Assembly (NCBI RefSeq): GCF_022605165.1
Contig: NC_063075.1
Coordinates: 2,170,001-2,234,000, forward strand
Direction of reading: 5' to 3'
Length of the DNA: 64,000 nt
Source: Purpureocillium takamizusanense
Lineage: Eukaryota; Ascomycota; Sordariomycetes; Hypocreales; Ophiocordycipitaceae
Made by a program: the position numbers and the translations under genes. Positions 1 to 10,756 of the stretch are shown piece by piece; position 1 is the first letter of the stretch; the number at the start of each line of letters is the position of its first letter. The notes beneath the pieces are model-generated. The model searched no databases and had not been told where the DNA came from. It saw nothing but the letters and a program-made list of their open reading frames with translations.

Positions 1-1
1 C

Positions 2-1150
2 GCGCGCTCGCTCCCGGTCATGATGTTCACCTTTGGCACCATGACGCTGTGCACCGCAGCGACGCAAAACTTTGGTGGCATCTTCGCCGTCCGCTGGTTC
101 CTCGGCATGGCCGAGGCCGCCTTCTTCCCCATGGTCATCTACTACCTAACCACCTTCTACCGCCGTGGCGAGCTCGCGCGGCGCCTTGCCGTCTTTTACG
201 CCGCGTCCAACATCGCCAACGCCTTCAGTGGCTTGCTCGCCTTTGGCGTCTTCCACATTAAGAGCAGCATGTTTGCCTGGCGCTACCTGTTCCTCATCGA
301 GGGCTCCGTCACCGTGCTCTTCGCCGTCTTTGCGTTCTGGTACCTGCCCAAGAGCGCCGCCGAGGCCAAGTTCCTCAACGAGGAGGAGCGCGCCCTTGCC
401 TTTCACCGCATCCAGGTCGATTCCTCGTCCGTTGTCGCCGAGGAGTTCAACCTGCGCGACTCGCTCAAGGTCTTCACCTACCCATCGTCGTACGCTTTCC
501 TCGCCATCGAAGTCTGCCTCGGCGTGCCGCTCCAGTCCGTCGCGCTCTTCTTGCCGCAGATTATCCAGCGCCTTCAGTACTCGACGGTCAAGACCAACCT
601 CTACACCGTTGCCCCCAACGTCACCGGCGCAGTCATGCTCCTCGTGCTCGCCTTTGCGTCCGACCACGTACGCCTTCGTTTCCCCTTCATCGTCCTGGGC
701 TTCGTCTTCACCCTCACCGGCTTCGTCATCTACGCCGCCATCACCGACGTCACCGAGTCGCTGCAGCTCGCCTACTTCGCCACCTTTATGATGTGCTGGG
801 GCACGTCGGCGCCGTCGGTGCTCCTCTCGACGTGGTACAACAACAACATCGCCCACGAGGGCCGCCGCGTCACGCTGACGTCGGTGGGCGTCCCCCTGGC
901 CAACGTCATGGGCCTCGTCGCGAGCAACATCTTCCGGGAGCACGACGCCCCCAAGTACCTACCCGCGCTCATCACGGCCGCCTGCTTCGGCGTGTGCGGC
1001 GCCACCATCGCCTGCCTCTTGGGCGTGTACATGCTGTTCGACAACAAGCGGCGAGACCGCAAGGCCGGCGTCAAGATTGACGCGCGGGACATTCCCACGC
1101 AGAGGTTGCGCGACGGGCCGAGCGTGCCTGAGTTTAGGTGGTTCCTGTAG
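2..1150 (+). CDS. MFS transporter, allantoate/anion permease (Dal5) family, 5'-truncated by the window edge
   Basis: This is the C-terminal ~382 residues of a plasma-membrane major facilitator. The frame is open to the first bases of the window, so the true start lies outside. Visible are a helix pair around RWFLGMAEAAFFP (a signature of the anion:cation symporter branch, as in Dal5/Tna1), a run of further hydrophobic helices, and a basic cytoplasmic tail (NKRRDRKAG). The family moves small organic anions such as allantoate, nicotinate or pantothenate with protons; the substrate here cannot be told. No intron is needed in the visible part and the stop is TAG at 1148-1150. The family assignment is fairly sure; the substrate is unknown. 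Confidence 0.85.
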   Translation, partial: ARSLPVMMFTFGTMTLCTAATQNFGGIFAVRWFLGMAEAAFFPMVIYYLTTFYRRGELARRLAVFYAASNIANAFSGLLAFGVFHIKSSMFAWRYLFLIEGSVTVLFAVFAFWYLPKSAAEAKFLNEEERALAFHRIQVDSSSVVAEEFNLRDSLKVFTYPSSYAFLAIEVCLGVPLQSVALFLPQIIQRLQYSTVKTNLYTVAPNVTGAVMLLVLAFASDHVRLRFPFIVLGFVFTLTGFVIYAAITDVTESLQLAYFATFMMCWGTSAPSVLLSTWYNNNIAHEGRRVTLTSVGVPLANVMGLVASNIFREHDAPKYLPALITAACFGVCGATIACLLGVYMLFDNKRRDRKAGVKIDARDIPTQRLRDGPSVPEFRWFL

Positions 1151-1776
1151 ACGGAGGAAAGATGCTTGTTTTGTACAAAGTGGGATGGTAGCCCCTGGGC
1201 AAGTAGATGAGCGATTCTGGATTTGGTTCAAATGAATAGTCAATTCTGGTTTAGATCCTGTGAGTGCCCATCCTCTGCGGCCAGTATCCAAGCTTTTTCC
1301 AACGTGAACATCCTCCCAACACTGTATTGCTGCCGTGAGGACAGGCTCCATCATGCCCCGAACGAAGCGAGAGCAACCGACTACATCTTCATATATTTGG
1401 GAACTCGAGGTGGCACAGCAACGAGATGGTCATGAAAAGATGCCGACGGTGTCCCGTATCCTACTTGGTTTTTGTTTTCTTGAGGATCTTTGCGTGTGAA
1501 CTACAGTATAAAAAGGCGACCCAGACGCCCGAACCCCCTCCGAATTGACTCCCGCTCTCTATACAAGCGACATACCAGATCGCACCCGTGCCAAGGAAAA
1601 TATGAACCGGCCACCGTTTCCGCCCACCAGGGAAGCAGACCGACAGGACTAATAGAAAGGGATGAAGAACGAAAAGAGAAGAAAAGAATAGAATGGAAAA
1701 AAGAGCTGGCGTTTCCCTGGCCAAGCTCCATATGCGTCGTTTCACGTGAAATTTTTTTTATGTAGTATATATCCCC
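1151..1776. other. intergenic, between two convergent genes
   Basis: Holds the 3' flanks of the upstream transporter and of the small secreted-protein gene. Only short ORFs without coding character are present, and I see no RNA gene or repeat. Confidence 0.5.
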
Positions 1777-2577
1777 TCAGTCCCCGCAGTGGCCCTGTAT
1801 ACGGGAGCTCGTGCGTCAGTATATCATGAACTGGCTAATAAATAGCAGGATTGATAAAACCACGACCGGCTGGCTTGTACACGCGGCTTGTTGTAGAGTA
1901 CGCGCGGTGGGAAAGGACTGATTGACTGGAGAAAAGGAGGGAGGAAGGGGTGAGTTGGTGGGTGAGTGGACTCGAGGGACTTACGGAGCTGGCGTTGGGA
2001 GAGGGAAGCTCGCAGTTGGAGCTGCAGCATCGTCCCTGTAATAATATCCCGCGGGGGCTCTTGTCAGCGCTCATGCTATATCATGTACATGCCCTGGACC
2101 CGGTATTTCCGTCTAAACGGCTGATGTCGTGAGGTGTGCGTGTGACAAAGAGAGGGGTGTGATGGAGCGAGGGTTTGATGGAAAGCGTATATGTGTATAC
2201 TGTATGTGTGGGTGGTGGTGGTGATGGTGGAGTTGGTTGTCTTACACGCATGCCAAAGGTCTGGCAGACGGCGCCTTTGGGCTGCAGATAAAATGTCAGC
2301 AAAAGTTCTTCACTCGCCTCCGAGGCGGCGGCACAGCCTGTTCCCGCTCGGGGGGTTATAGAGGCGCGCGTTCTTTCTCTATAGAACCTCCCATATACGC
2401 GCACGGAGAGAGAGGGAGAGAGAAAGAGAAACCAAAAAAAAAAAGAATGGGGAACGGAGGACGTACGAGGCACTGTCCTCCCGCGGGACGGCCAACCACC
2501 GCAGACTCAAAGTCGGCGGGCACAGCCACGGCGAAGCAGCCCGCGAAGGCCAAGACGGCAGCGAGGGAAAATTTCAT
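1777..2577 (-). CDS. small secreted six-cysteine protein, knottin-like (four exons)
   Basis: Spliced model on the minus strand: exons 2577-2467, 2281-2246, 2035-1985 and 1794-1777, all phase 0, giving 71 residues. Each intron has a strong donor (GTACGT, GTAAGA, GTAAGT), a CTGAC branch site and a CAG acceptor. The start ATG at 2577 opens a classic signal peptide (MKFSLAAVLAFAG..., about 18-20 residues). The mature part of about 50 residues has cysteines spaced C-x6-C-x8-CC-x3-C-x11-C, the order of an inhibitor-cystine-knot fold. The last cysteine lies in the five-codon final exon just before TGA. Function is unknown: such fungal proteins may be effectors, antimicrobials or inhibitors, and no activity can be read from the sequence. 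The exon model is strong; the fold is inferred from spacing alone. Confidence 0.75.
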
Positions 2578-2594
2578 TGTCGAGGCGGGTCGCC

Positions 2595-2608
2595 GGGGGG
2601 GGGGGGGG
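2595..2608. repeat. 14-nt G homopolymer (C14 on the transcript strand)
   Basis: An uninterrupted G run on the plus strand. It lies about 18 bp upstream of the knottin-like start codon, so the leader of that mRNA would carry a C14 tract. Confidence 0.9.
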
Positions 2609-2771
2609 TTTGTTTTTTTTGAGGTTTTCTTAATCGTCGTTAATGGGACCGTAGCAGTAGCAGTAGCAGTAATAGTGCAGGCATTCAACGAGTGGACGCG
2701 GCGAGAAAGAACAGGGGCGGTTCGAGTGAGTGGGTGGGTGGATGATGTCTGGCCTTCGATGGTAATATATG

Positions 2772-2783
2772 TATTTATATATA
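2772..2783 (-). promoter_or_regulatory. TATA box of the knottin-like gene
   Basis: The minus strand reads TATATATAAATA about 200 bp upstream of the start codon at 2577, a normal place for a TATA element with a 5' leader of some 150 nt. Confidence 0.5.
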
Positions 2784-4103
2784 CAGTACGTGAACAAAAA
2801 ATACGCACATGCGATCCGTGTGTGTTGGGCGCCTCTTGGCTCATTGTATGTTTTAACGTTTTGTCGGCCCCCCTTTGAGACGCCGCCTACGCGTCCTGTA
2901 CGACAGACACTTGGTCCTGCACTGCACTGCACCGTATTGTACGTACGTGGAACAGTAGTACGTGGAACAGTAGTAGTATTGAACTTGCAGTCCCCTTGTT
3001 GCCATGCAAGCCGCCGGAGCCAAAGTGAAACGCAGCACGGGTCGGCCCGTGGGCCCGACGCCGTGGGGACGTGGGAAGGAAGGGGGAAGAAGACGGATGG
3101 GGAAGGGGGACTGACTGGAGGCAGTTGGTTGAACATTGATGGGACAGCCATGCGGCTCCGTCGTGTCGTGGACACCTGGCTCGGCACTTGTCGTCCATGC
3201 ATCGTTGCGACATCCGCAGCAAAACAAACAGAGTCGCCGTCCGTTTCGGGGCATTGCGCGAGGTACGCGTCGTTCTCGGAAACGTGCGTGTGCGTGCATG
3301 CGTGCGATGTGCCGGCGTTTGCGTTTCCTTGTTGGGCCTCGTTTGCCCCGGCTCCTCGGCCTCCCCACACGATGCAATCGCCTGAGTCGGTTGCCTCTGC
3401 CGGCCGACCGGCCCAAAGGGTTCCCAAGCCGGCGGCGGCGGGATTTCTTAGCACCATCGTGGCTTGCATTCATATCGCGGGGGACGGGGCAGGGAGGGAG
3501 GGAGGGAGGGCTTGGATAGTTGTCTGGTCAGTGCGCCGGCGAGGCGGTGGTGGTGGATCCTGGGTTGACCCTAGGACTCCGTGTTCGTTACTTCGTCCTG
3601 AGCCCTCTTCCATTGAGCGAAAGCGTGTAGTAAGAAAGTAAAGCGCCGATTGATGCTGGGAACGATGTTTTGTTGTGAAATCGGGGGGGGGGGGGGGGGT
3701 TTTGGACGAGGCGGCGGTTAGGAGACGGATGGGGGTCCACGGCGTTGAAGAGGCGAGCGAGCCGTGGGGATTCGGCTGCTGTAAGCTCTCTATTCTATGA
3801 AAATAAAAGTACAGACACGATCGCGTGCTGATCTGTAATGCAGTGGCTATCGTACCTATTTGTTATACAAAATGGAGCTTGCTCGATCGACTAACCGAAG
3901 GACGTCGTCGTCGTTAGCGTCGCCGCAAAAAAAGCAGCCACGGTATCACCGAGGCAAAGGCAAACCTCACTCACCTCACCGTGGCGGGGTGGCGCCCACG
4001 CGCTCCTCGCTCAACGAAGCACGACACGACCCCGGACCATGCAAGCAAAGCCCCCCCCCCCCCATTGATGATGACATCTTCCCCCCCCCCTCCACTGGGC
4101 GAA
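2784..4103. other. intergenic, simple-sequence rich
   Basis: About 1.3 kb between the divergent-side promoter of the knottin-like gene and the 3' end of the next minus-strand gene. It contains GGGA repeats near 3490-3508, a G17 run at 3683-3699 and C13/C10 runs at 4051-4063 and 4081-4090. Long open frames here lack a consistent protein signal. Confidence 0.5.
3683..3699. repeat. 17-nt G homopolymer
   Basis: An uninterrupted G tract in intergenic DNA, the second of three long G runs in the first 23 kb. Confidence 0.9.
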
Positions 4104-4511
4104 TCACTCCTGCTGCAGCGCGGCCGCGGCGCCCTTGTCGTCGCCGCCCTTCCACCACCGCCAGATGGCCTTGCAGTACATCCACGTCTCCATGGTGCCA
4201 AAGATGGACACGACGACGATGAGGAACACCTTCATGTTCTTGCTGAGCCCCAGGCCCGCAAAGTTGGTCTCGAAGGGGTTGTCCTCGGCGGGCTTTTTTG
4301 CGCCGCTGCCGCTGCCGCTGCCGCCGGTCGCGGTGTGGTTGTTGTTGCTGCTGCTATTGCTCTTTTGCGCATCGAGCAGTCGCCGCTGCTGGGTGGAAAA
4401 CGCCGACACGCGCGCTGCGGCCATGGCCATGGAGGCGCGCGCGGCGGCGGCGCACTGGCGGCGGCGCAGGAGGGCCCGCGCTGCGGCGGGGGAGACGGTG
4501 AGGCGTTGCAT
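4104..4511 (-). CDS. small predicted mitochondrial membrane protein, function unknown
   Basis: A 135-residue single-exon protein. I choose the ATG at 4511 because what follows is a good mitochondrial presequence: arginine- and alanine-rich, no acidic residues for about 45 residues, with RVSAFSTQQRR as a likely cleavage zone. A Ser/Asn/Gly linker (about 50-75) leads to a conserved-looking block, NPFETNFAGLGLSKNMK, then a single transmembrane helix (FLIVVVSIFGTMETWMYC) and an aromatic-basic end (AIWRWWKGG). An upstream in-frame region (to 4613) is open but low-complexity. This architecture suits an inner-membrane accessory or assembly protein of the respiratory chain; I do not recognise the family, so no function is assigned. 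Confidence 0.65.
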   Translation of the reverse strand: MQRLTVSPAAARALLRRRQCAAAARASMAMAAARVSAFSTQQRRLLDAQKSNSSSNNNHTATGGSGSGSGAKKPAEDNPFETNFAGLGLSKNMKVFLIVVVSIFGTMETWMYCKAIWRWWKGGDDKGAAAALQQE

Positions 4512-5423
4512 TCTTTGGGGGGGTTTGGGGAGAGAGAGCCTTGAATGCCACGTAGGTACGGCAGCGTACTTTGTGGTGAGAGAGGAGAGAGAGAGAGAAA
4601 GAATTGGAAACACGTTGAGGATAATGAAGATGCGGAAGGCCTAGCCGATCGCTGGGAACTTGGCTACCTTTGGGGGGGGTGCCACGGCTCTTTTGTACAG
4701 CTTGATGTAAAGTAAATACGTCACAGAAGAATTACCTACCAAGGCACAGGTAAGACCACGACAAGTGGCCGTCAACCCCCGTTCCGTCGTCGCCCGATGT
4801 CGCCCCTTTCCCCCCGTCCTCTAACGATAAAGAGTGACTATGCGCCGCTCTAATCATCCGCGTGGGATGGTAAGCCCGAGAAACGATGCTACGCAAGGGA
4901 TTGGATTCGTCTCAGTGTCCGTCCCAGGTGATGTGCGAGGTTAACTAGTAGGCGGAGCTTGTTGACCCGCATTCTAGCGACCTTGGCCTCCCACGTTTAG
5001 TAAGGCACTAAGTCAACGGTACTTGCATTGTCCTATTTGGGAAAGGCGCATGCATGGAGCCGCTCCACGACACTTACTTTGATGCAACGCCAGGGGGACG
5101 CTTCGGGATCATCAGGGACTCGGGCTCATGGAGCAAGATGTGATGTGATGTGATGGATGGGAGCAAAAGACGACGGCGGCCTTTTATCACTATAGCAGCT
5201 TGGTTTTATAACAGCTTGTTTTTAGAAAAGCTTTACAGACCGAGATATGCATACGTAGATTGTACATACGATGTACATACATACATGTAAGTCAGTACTT
5301 GAAGCTCGCGCTCCCTTCTCTGCGTTCCGTTCCTTTCCTCCGTCTTCTTCTCTACCAACTAACAGGTATCAAACGTCTCAGTCCATCAGTACATCCCATC
5401 CCGTTCGCGCCACGGCCCGCTAG
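4512..5423. other. intergenic
   Basis: About 900 bp holding the promoter of the small mitochondrial protein and the 3' flank of the CTF1-like regulator. No gene, repeat or RNA element is recognised. Confidence 0.5.
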
Positions 5424-8248
5424 CTACAACGACCGTCCCAGCACGTTGAGCCCCTTGAGCGGCGCAAAGTCGTCGGCCTGCAGGAACAGCCCCAGGTCGC
5501 CCAGCGCGTCGTCGCCCTCCCAGTGCCCGTGCACCAGGTTGAAGTATTGGTCCTCCAGCAGCATCAGATTGTCGGGCGGCGCGCGTCCCTGGTGCTGCTG
5601 CTCGGCCGTCCCGGGTGAAAAGGCGTCACCGCGTGGACCCCCCGTCGGCGGCGGCATCGACGCCGGCGACAAGCCTGCCGCCGCAACCGACGACCCGAAC
5701 CGCTCCGTCACCATGCCACTGCCGTTGCCGCCGCCGCCGCCGTCGCCGAGGGGCGAGCCGGGCACGCCGCCCGCGCTGTCCGTCTGCGCGGCGTGGAGCC
5801 GGTCTGCGATGGAGCGGTCCAGGTACCGCAGGAACAGGTCCAGCACGTTGTTGTTGATGCGCCAGTACTTTTGGATCTCCTTCAGGCAGAGCAGGCACAT
5901 CTGCGCGCGGTGCTCGGCGATGCGCCGCGAGACGCCCATGCCGCGCCGGATGCTGATGGCGTGGATGCACAGCGCCGCAAAGAGGCTGGTTATGCTGCGT
6001 ATGTGTGTCTGCGTCAGCCCATTGTCTCTCTCTCACTCTCTCTCTCTGTGCCTCCTCGACGGCTGTAGCTTTTTTTTTTGTTTTTTTTTTTGGATCCATG
6101 CGGAGGAAAACCACTCACAGGTGCATCTGTCCGTAGCGCAGCGTCCCGTGCGTAGACATGTCCTCGGCGATGCGGCTGATGCGGCACGCCGCGCTCGTCA
6201 CGACCTGATTCCACTTGTTGCCCTCGTCGAACTTGAGGAAGCTGTTTCTGTGTATTAGGATGCGCAGGTGGCTGCGGTCTGCGTGTCAGCATCGAGACGA
6301 GACCAAATCCAGCGGCGAGACACGCTTGGGAGAGCAAACGCACTTGTACGCGAGATGCAAGAGACACGTCCACACCGACTCGCTGCCCTCGTCGGTCGCG
6401 CACTTCATGCTCTCGGGGAGGCTGTTGCGCCACGCCTCGAGCGCCCGGTCTAGGCCCTCCACGTCCGTCGCCGCCGACGACGTCGGCTGCCCGGGTGAGA
6501 ACTGGAGGTCGATGATTCGGCCCACTGCTAGTTGTCAGTACGGCGGCGCGAGAAGGAGGAGCGTCGAGCGGCGACGTACGTAATTTGGCAAGATCAACCA
6601 TCTTGAGAGCGTAGGTAATGTGCTCGGGCTTACAGGACCCGAAGAGAGAGTTGCTGGAGCAGCAGATTTCTGACTCGAGGTCGCTGGTCGTCAGCGGCTC
6701 GACATCGCAGTCTTCGTCCCTGATGCGGCTCGGAAGGCCCAATGCCACAGCTACTTGCCGCTCCCGCACCTGTCCTACAGTCAGCTCTCGCTATTCGCGA
6801 CGAGATTCAGAGTTTGTGAGCCGCGTCCGTACGTATATGCACCACCATATCCTCCTGCGCATCCGCGCTACCTGTATGCTCTTGGAGACTTGTGATCGCG
6901 GCCTAAGTGGGCAGTCAGCACACACCCTTGTTGTGTCCCATCAACATCCCCATTCCGTTGTGTTCTGGGAAGCGGGGAAAAGGGAGGACGCATACGATCT
7001 GTGCAGGCCGTGGGACTCGGACAGCGTTATCACGACGCCGAGCCAGTAGCGCACGTCCCTCACGTCGGCGGGCCCTCCGCGCCAGAAGCTCATGAGGAAG
7101 ATGGACTGGATGAGGATGAGCTCGTCCTTTTCCCAGTCGGCGTGGAACAGCAGCCGGGCGCGCTGGTAGAGCAGCCGCTTGGCCTCGCTGCGGTCGCCGA
7201 AGCCCATGGCCAGGATAGTGTCGTCGTCGCAGTACGTGGCGCCGATGAAGAGCATGCACTGCAGCAGGAAGCGCGAGATGTCCATGGCGGCGAGGCGGCG
7301 CGTGATCTCGGCGCGGTCGAGGATCGGGAAGGACGGGTGGAACCAGGTGAAGTAAGCCTGCAGCGCGGGGAGGCACGTCTGCAGGTCGGGCAGCGTCAGC
7401 GCGCCCTCGTCGCGCAGGTAGCGCATCGTGCCCGCGCTGGTGCCCGCGCCCTCGGCCTGCGACTGCGAGCCCGGGCTGCCGGGGATGGGGAAGGTGAGGC
7501 GCGGCTTCTGGCCCCCGGCCGTGCTGCCGCCCCCGATGCCGCCGCCGCCGCCGCCGCCGCCCGCGGTCGCGGCCTCATCGCCCGGCACGAGCGTCAGGAA
7601 GTTGGACTCGCCGAAGAAGAGCGTCCCCGCCGCCGAGGTCGACGAGGGCGTCTCGATGGTCGCCTCGGTGGGGGGCGCGACGTGCTCCGAGGCGGCGACG
7701 ATGTGCGGCTGTGGCGGCGAGGCGTGATAGCCGCGGAGGGGACTCGATGCGCTGGGATCGTGCTCCGAGCCCAGCGAGATGGTGGGTTCGACGACGTGGG
7801 AGGATGAAGGAGGCTGCGTCGAGTCTCCCCCGTGACTGGGGCTCATCTCGCTGGCGGCGAGCGGTTGAAGCCGGCGTGAGCGGCGAGGATACCTGTGCGC
7901 GGTGACGACGACGACGACGCCTCTCAGTCAGACTCTTCTTCGACTCACTCATTCAGTCGCTCGCTCGCTCACTCACTCACTCACTCACGCAGGCACGAAG
8001 GAACAGCTCGAGGCCAGATCCATTCATGCGTCCCAGTTGAGAAGCGAGAGAGCGAGAGAGGTCGAGACTCACCTGCCTCGCCGGGAGGGCAGCACCTCAC
8101 ACGTCGCGCCCGATGCGGCGCAATTGGCGCACGGCTGCCTCTCCGTGACGTTGCATTTCACCCGCCGGGAGTTGCACTCGCGGCAGGCGTGCTTTGCGCG
8201 CGTCTTCTTGGGCTTCGCCGCGCCCGCCGACGCGGATCCGGAGGCCAT
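5424..8248 (-). CDS. Zn2Cys6 transcription factor, CTF1/FarA-like (seven exons)
   Basis: Spliced model: 8248-8073, 7892-6996, 6902-6833, 6769-6580, 6524-6344, 6247-6119, 5994-5424, giving 737 residues. Exon 1 encodes the binuclear zinc cluster C22-x2-C25-x6-C32-x7-C40-x2-C43-x6-C50. The exon 1-2 junction completes SRRGRYPRRSRR, the basic linker typical of cutinase factor CTF1 and the Aspergillus FarA/FarB fatty-acid regulators. A Ser/Pro/Gly-rich segment precedes the fungal-specific middle homology domain (from YLRDEGALTLPDLQ, through SHGLHRSPRSQ and RRRIWWCIYVRERQ, to ALGLPSRIRDEDCD). The tail is Gly-rich with an acidic, hydrophobic end (HWEGDDALGDLGLFLQADDF) that could activate transcription. 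Intron 1 is 180 nt and carries a TCAC microsatellite (about 7950-7989). Family members control growth on fatty acids or cutin; the neighbouring acyl-CoA dehydrogenase fits that role. Confidence 0.85.
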
Positions 8249-9039
8249 GGCTTTTGCGGGCGGCGCAAGAAGACGCGGGCGGGCTCGGACTCCAGTCCGG
8301 AGCGGAGGGAAGGAAGAGGGGGGGAGGGGGGTGGAGGATCGCGATTCAGTGCGGCGGACTCATGAGAATCGGGCGCGTGTTGGTTGACGCCATGAGACAG
8401 GTCCGTACGGAGCAACGCCGGCCGGCCGGTGTGAGTGAGTGAGCAACAACAACAAATCAATGACGGTGCGTTGCAACCTGCAACCTATAAGTCCAGCGTT
8501 GGAGATGGGGTCCGGGGAAGAAGCCGAGAATTTGTTCAGCGGGGCGCCCGGTTGGGTGTGGGGTTTGAGTGTGGAAGTCGCTCAGCTCGCAACCAACAGC
8601 ATTTTGTGATCGTTGATCAACTGCCAACTTGCACGGGCATTGGCTGGACTACCCTAGAGAGTTCTCGTGCTGAAGACGATGGCACGAGCCAGATTCGGGC
8701 CTGGGCGCCGTCGCGTTTTGCAAGGTCACCTGATGCAAACATTGCAGAATGAGGGAGGCTTTCGATGAATGGAGCTTACGCCTGTGTCTAGGTCTGACTG
8801 TCGCGATGTTATACGTGCAGTACGATCAACCCTATACAACCACTTCCATGGGGCGAATGCAAATATCCCCACCTGCCTCACACGCGACTTACACCAACGG
8901 TGCGACCTTGGGGTGCACACCCATCCATCTCTAATCACACTTTATTCCACCTTGCTCTATATGTATCACGATCCGATAATACTAATACTCATAAGATGAA
9001 GACTCATAAGATGAATGACCCTGCCACGCTCCAAGACCC
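8249..9039. other. intergenic, promoter of the CTF1-like regulator
   Basis: About 790 bp between two genes on the same strand. Short ORFs only; nothing else is seen. Confidence 0.5.
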
Positions 9040-10440
9040 TCAGTAGCTCCTCGGCAGCCGCAGCACCTTCTCGCCAATGTAGTTGAGAATCATCTCCCTG
9101 CTCACCGGCGCGATCCGCGGCACCAGGCACTCCCGCAGCCACCGCTCGACGTCGTACTCGGCCGCGTAGCCCATGCCGCCGTGCGCCATCACCGCGCGCT
9201 CACACGCCGCAAACGCCGCCTCGGCCGCCACGTACTTTGCGCTGTTGGCCGCCACCCCGACGGCGTCCTGCTTGATGCTCTCGTCGGTGCCCGTGGCCGC
9301 GGCGTCGTACAGCCGCGCCGCGTGGTACGTGGCCAGCTTCGCCGCCTCGAGCCGCATGTACGCGTCGGCCAGCGGGTGCGCCACGCCCTGGTTCTGCCCG
9401 ATGGGCCGCCCGAAGACGACGCGCTCGCGGGCGTAGCTGGCGGCGCGCTCGAGCGCCGCGTAGCCCAGTCCCAGGGCCTCGCCCGCCAGCAGGCAGCGCT
9501 CGGCGTTCATGCCGTGGAGGATGAGCTTGAAGCCCTTGCCCTCCTCGCCGATGAGCGCGCTGGACGGTATGCTATACCCGTCGAAGAAGACCTCGTTGGC
9601 GTCGACGGCGCGGCCGCCCATCTTCTTGATCTTGCGCATCTCCAGCCCGGGCTGGCTCCTGTCCAGGTCGATGCAGAACAGCGAGAGCCCCTCGCTGGGC
9701 CGGCGCACCTGCTCCAGCGGCGTCGTGCGCGCCAGCAGGATCATCTTGGACGCCACCTGCGCGCACGTAATCCAGATCTTCTGCCCCGAGACGCGGTAGC
9801 CGCTGCCGTCCGGGAGGCGGTGCGCGGCGGTCGCGAGCCCCAGCGTGTTGAGCCCCGCGTTGGGCTCCGTGACGCCAAAGCAGGCGCGCCACTTGCCCGA
9901 GATGATGTTGGGGATGGTGTGCTCGAGCTGCTCGCGCGTGCCAAACCTGGCGAGCGGCTGCGTCGCGTACACGTTGGCGTGGATGGCCTGCGCGCCCGCC
10001 ATGCCCGCGCCCGACTCGGTGATGGTCTGCATCATCATGGTCGCCTCGGAGATGCCCAGCCCGCTGCCGCCCAGCGACTCGGGCAGCGCGATGCCCAGCC
10101 ACCCGGCCTTGGCCATGGCCGCGTGGAAGTCGCTCGGGTCTTGCTCCTTCTGGTCGTGCTCCTGCCAGTACGTGTTGGGGAACTGGGCGCAGATCTGGCC
10201 GACTGCCTCGCGCACCATGAGCTGGTTCTCCGTGAAGCCCGTCGTTTCCATGATCCGTCGCGACGACGAGGCGGAAAAACCGCGTTGTTGATGGCGGTGG
10301 CCACCGTCTCGCAATGAACCATGGCTGTGTGAAGCTGAGGGCAATAATAATAATGATGATGATGACGGCGATGATGAAAACTGGGACATCACCACCGGCC
10401 GGCCGGCTTGCCGCACGCGGCGTAGGACGAGGCGAGACAT
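9040..10440 (-). CDS. acyl-CoA dehydrogenase, predicted mitochondrial
   Basis: A single-exon 466-residue flavoprotein that would oxidise an acyl-CoA to the 2-enoyl-CoA. Residues 1-62 (MSRLVLRRVRQ ... QQRGFSASSSRR) look like a mitochondrial presequence. The catalytic core follows: the N-terminal helical domain, the FAD-contacting loops CFGVTEPNAG (187-196) and IWITCA (222-227), and the C-terminal domain with AHGGMGYAAEYDVERWLRE (419-437). The usual C-terminal catalytic Glu (YEGT motif of medium/short-chain enzymes) is replaced by IAPVSREM. Glu314 in MNAERCLLAG instead sits where isovaleryl- and long-chain enzymes keep their catalytic base, so a branched- or long-chain substrate is likelier. 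The end (RSY) is not a peroxisomal PTS1. It lies in tandem with the CTF1-like regulator. Confidence 0.88.
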   Translation of the reverse strand: MSRLVLRRVRQAGRPVVMSQFSSSPSSSSLLLLPSASHSHGSLRDGGHRHQQRGFSASSSRRIMETTGFTENQLMVREAVGQICAQFPNTYWQEHDQKEQDPSDFHAAMAKAGWLGIALPESLGGSGLGISEATMMMQTITESGAGMAGAQAIHANVYATQPLARFGTREQLEHTIPNIISGKWRACFGVTEPNAGLNTLGLATAAHRLPDGSGYRVSGQKIWITCAQVASKMILLARTTPLEQVRRPSEGLSLFCIDLDRSQPGLEMRKIKKMGGRAVDANEVFFDGYSIPSSALIGEEGKGFKLILHGMNAERCLLAGEALGLGYAALERAASYARERVVFGRPIGQNQGVAHPLADAYMRLEAAKLATYHAARLYDAAATGTDESIKQDAVGVAANSAKYVAAEAAFAACERAVMAHGGMGYAAEYDVERWLRECLVPRIAPVSREMILNYIGEKVLRLPRSY

Positions 10441-10756
10441 GGCTGGTGAGGCGCAATGGACACGGTGAGTTTCGTCGTCGTCGTCGAAAACACGAACAGC
10501 ATATCCAACTTATACACTGCCATCCTATCACAGTATCGCTGATGCCTTGTGTCTGTGGTCAATGCATATAGCCGACTTGGAACTTGGTGGGTCCTCTCGC
10601 TGTCCGCCAAATAGCCGAGCCACCAAGCCTCCCCCACATGCACACTCACCCCAACTTACAGCACACAAGGCGCTATAATGTTTACGAAGTGACAATCAGT
10701 CACACAACATCTTAAGCTCGGCACTCTCCTTCAGCGGCGGCCAGAGTCTATATGAA
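10441..10756. other. intergenic, promoter of the acyl-CoA dehydrogenase
   Basis: 316 bp between two minus-strand genes. No element is recognised. Confidence 0.45.

Noticed and set aside
146..943. 265-codon open frame antisense to the Dal5-type transporter
   Set aside because: Charged low-complexity translation typical of the complement of GC-rich hydrophobic coding sequence; the sense strand has a clear family match.
9181..10317. 378-codon open frame antisense to the acyl-CoA dehydrogenase
   Set aside because: Shadow of codon bias; Arg/Gly/Ala-rich with no motif.
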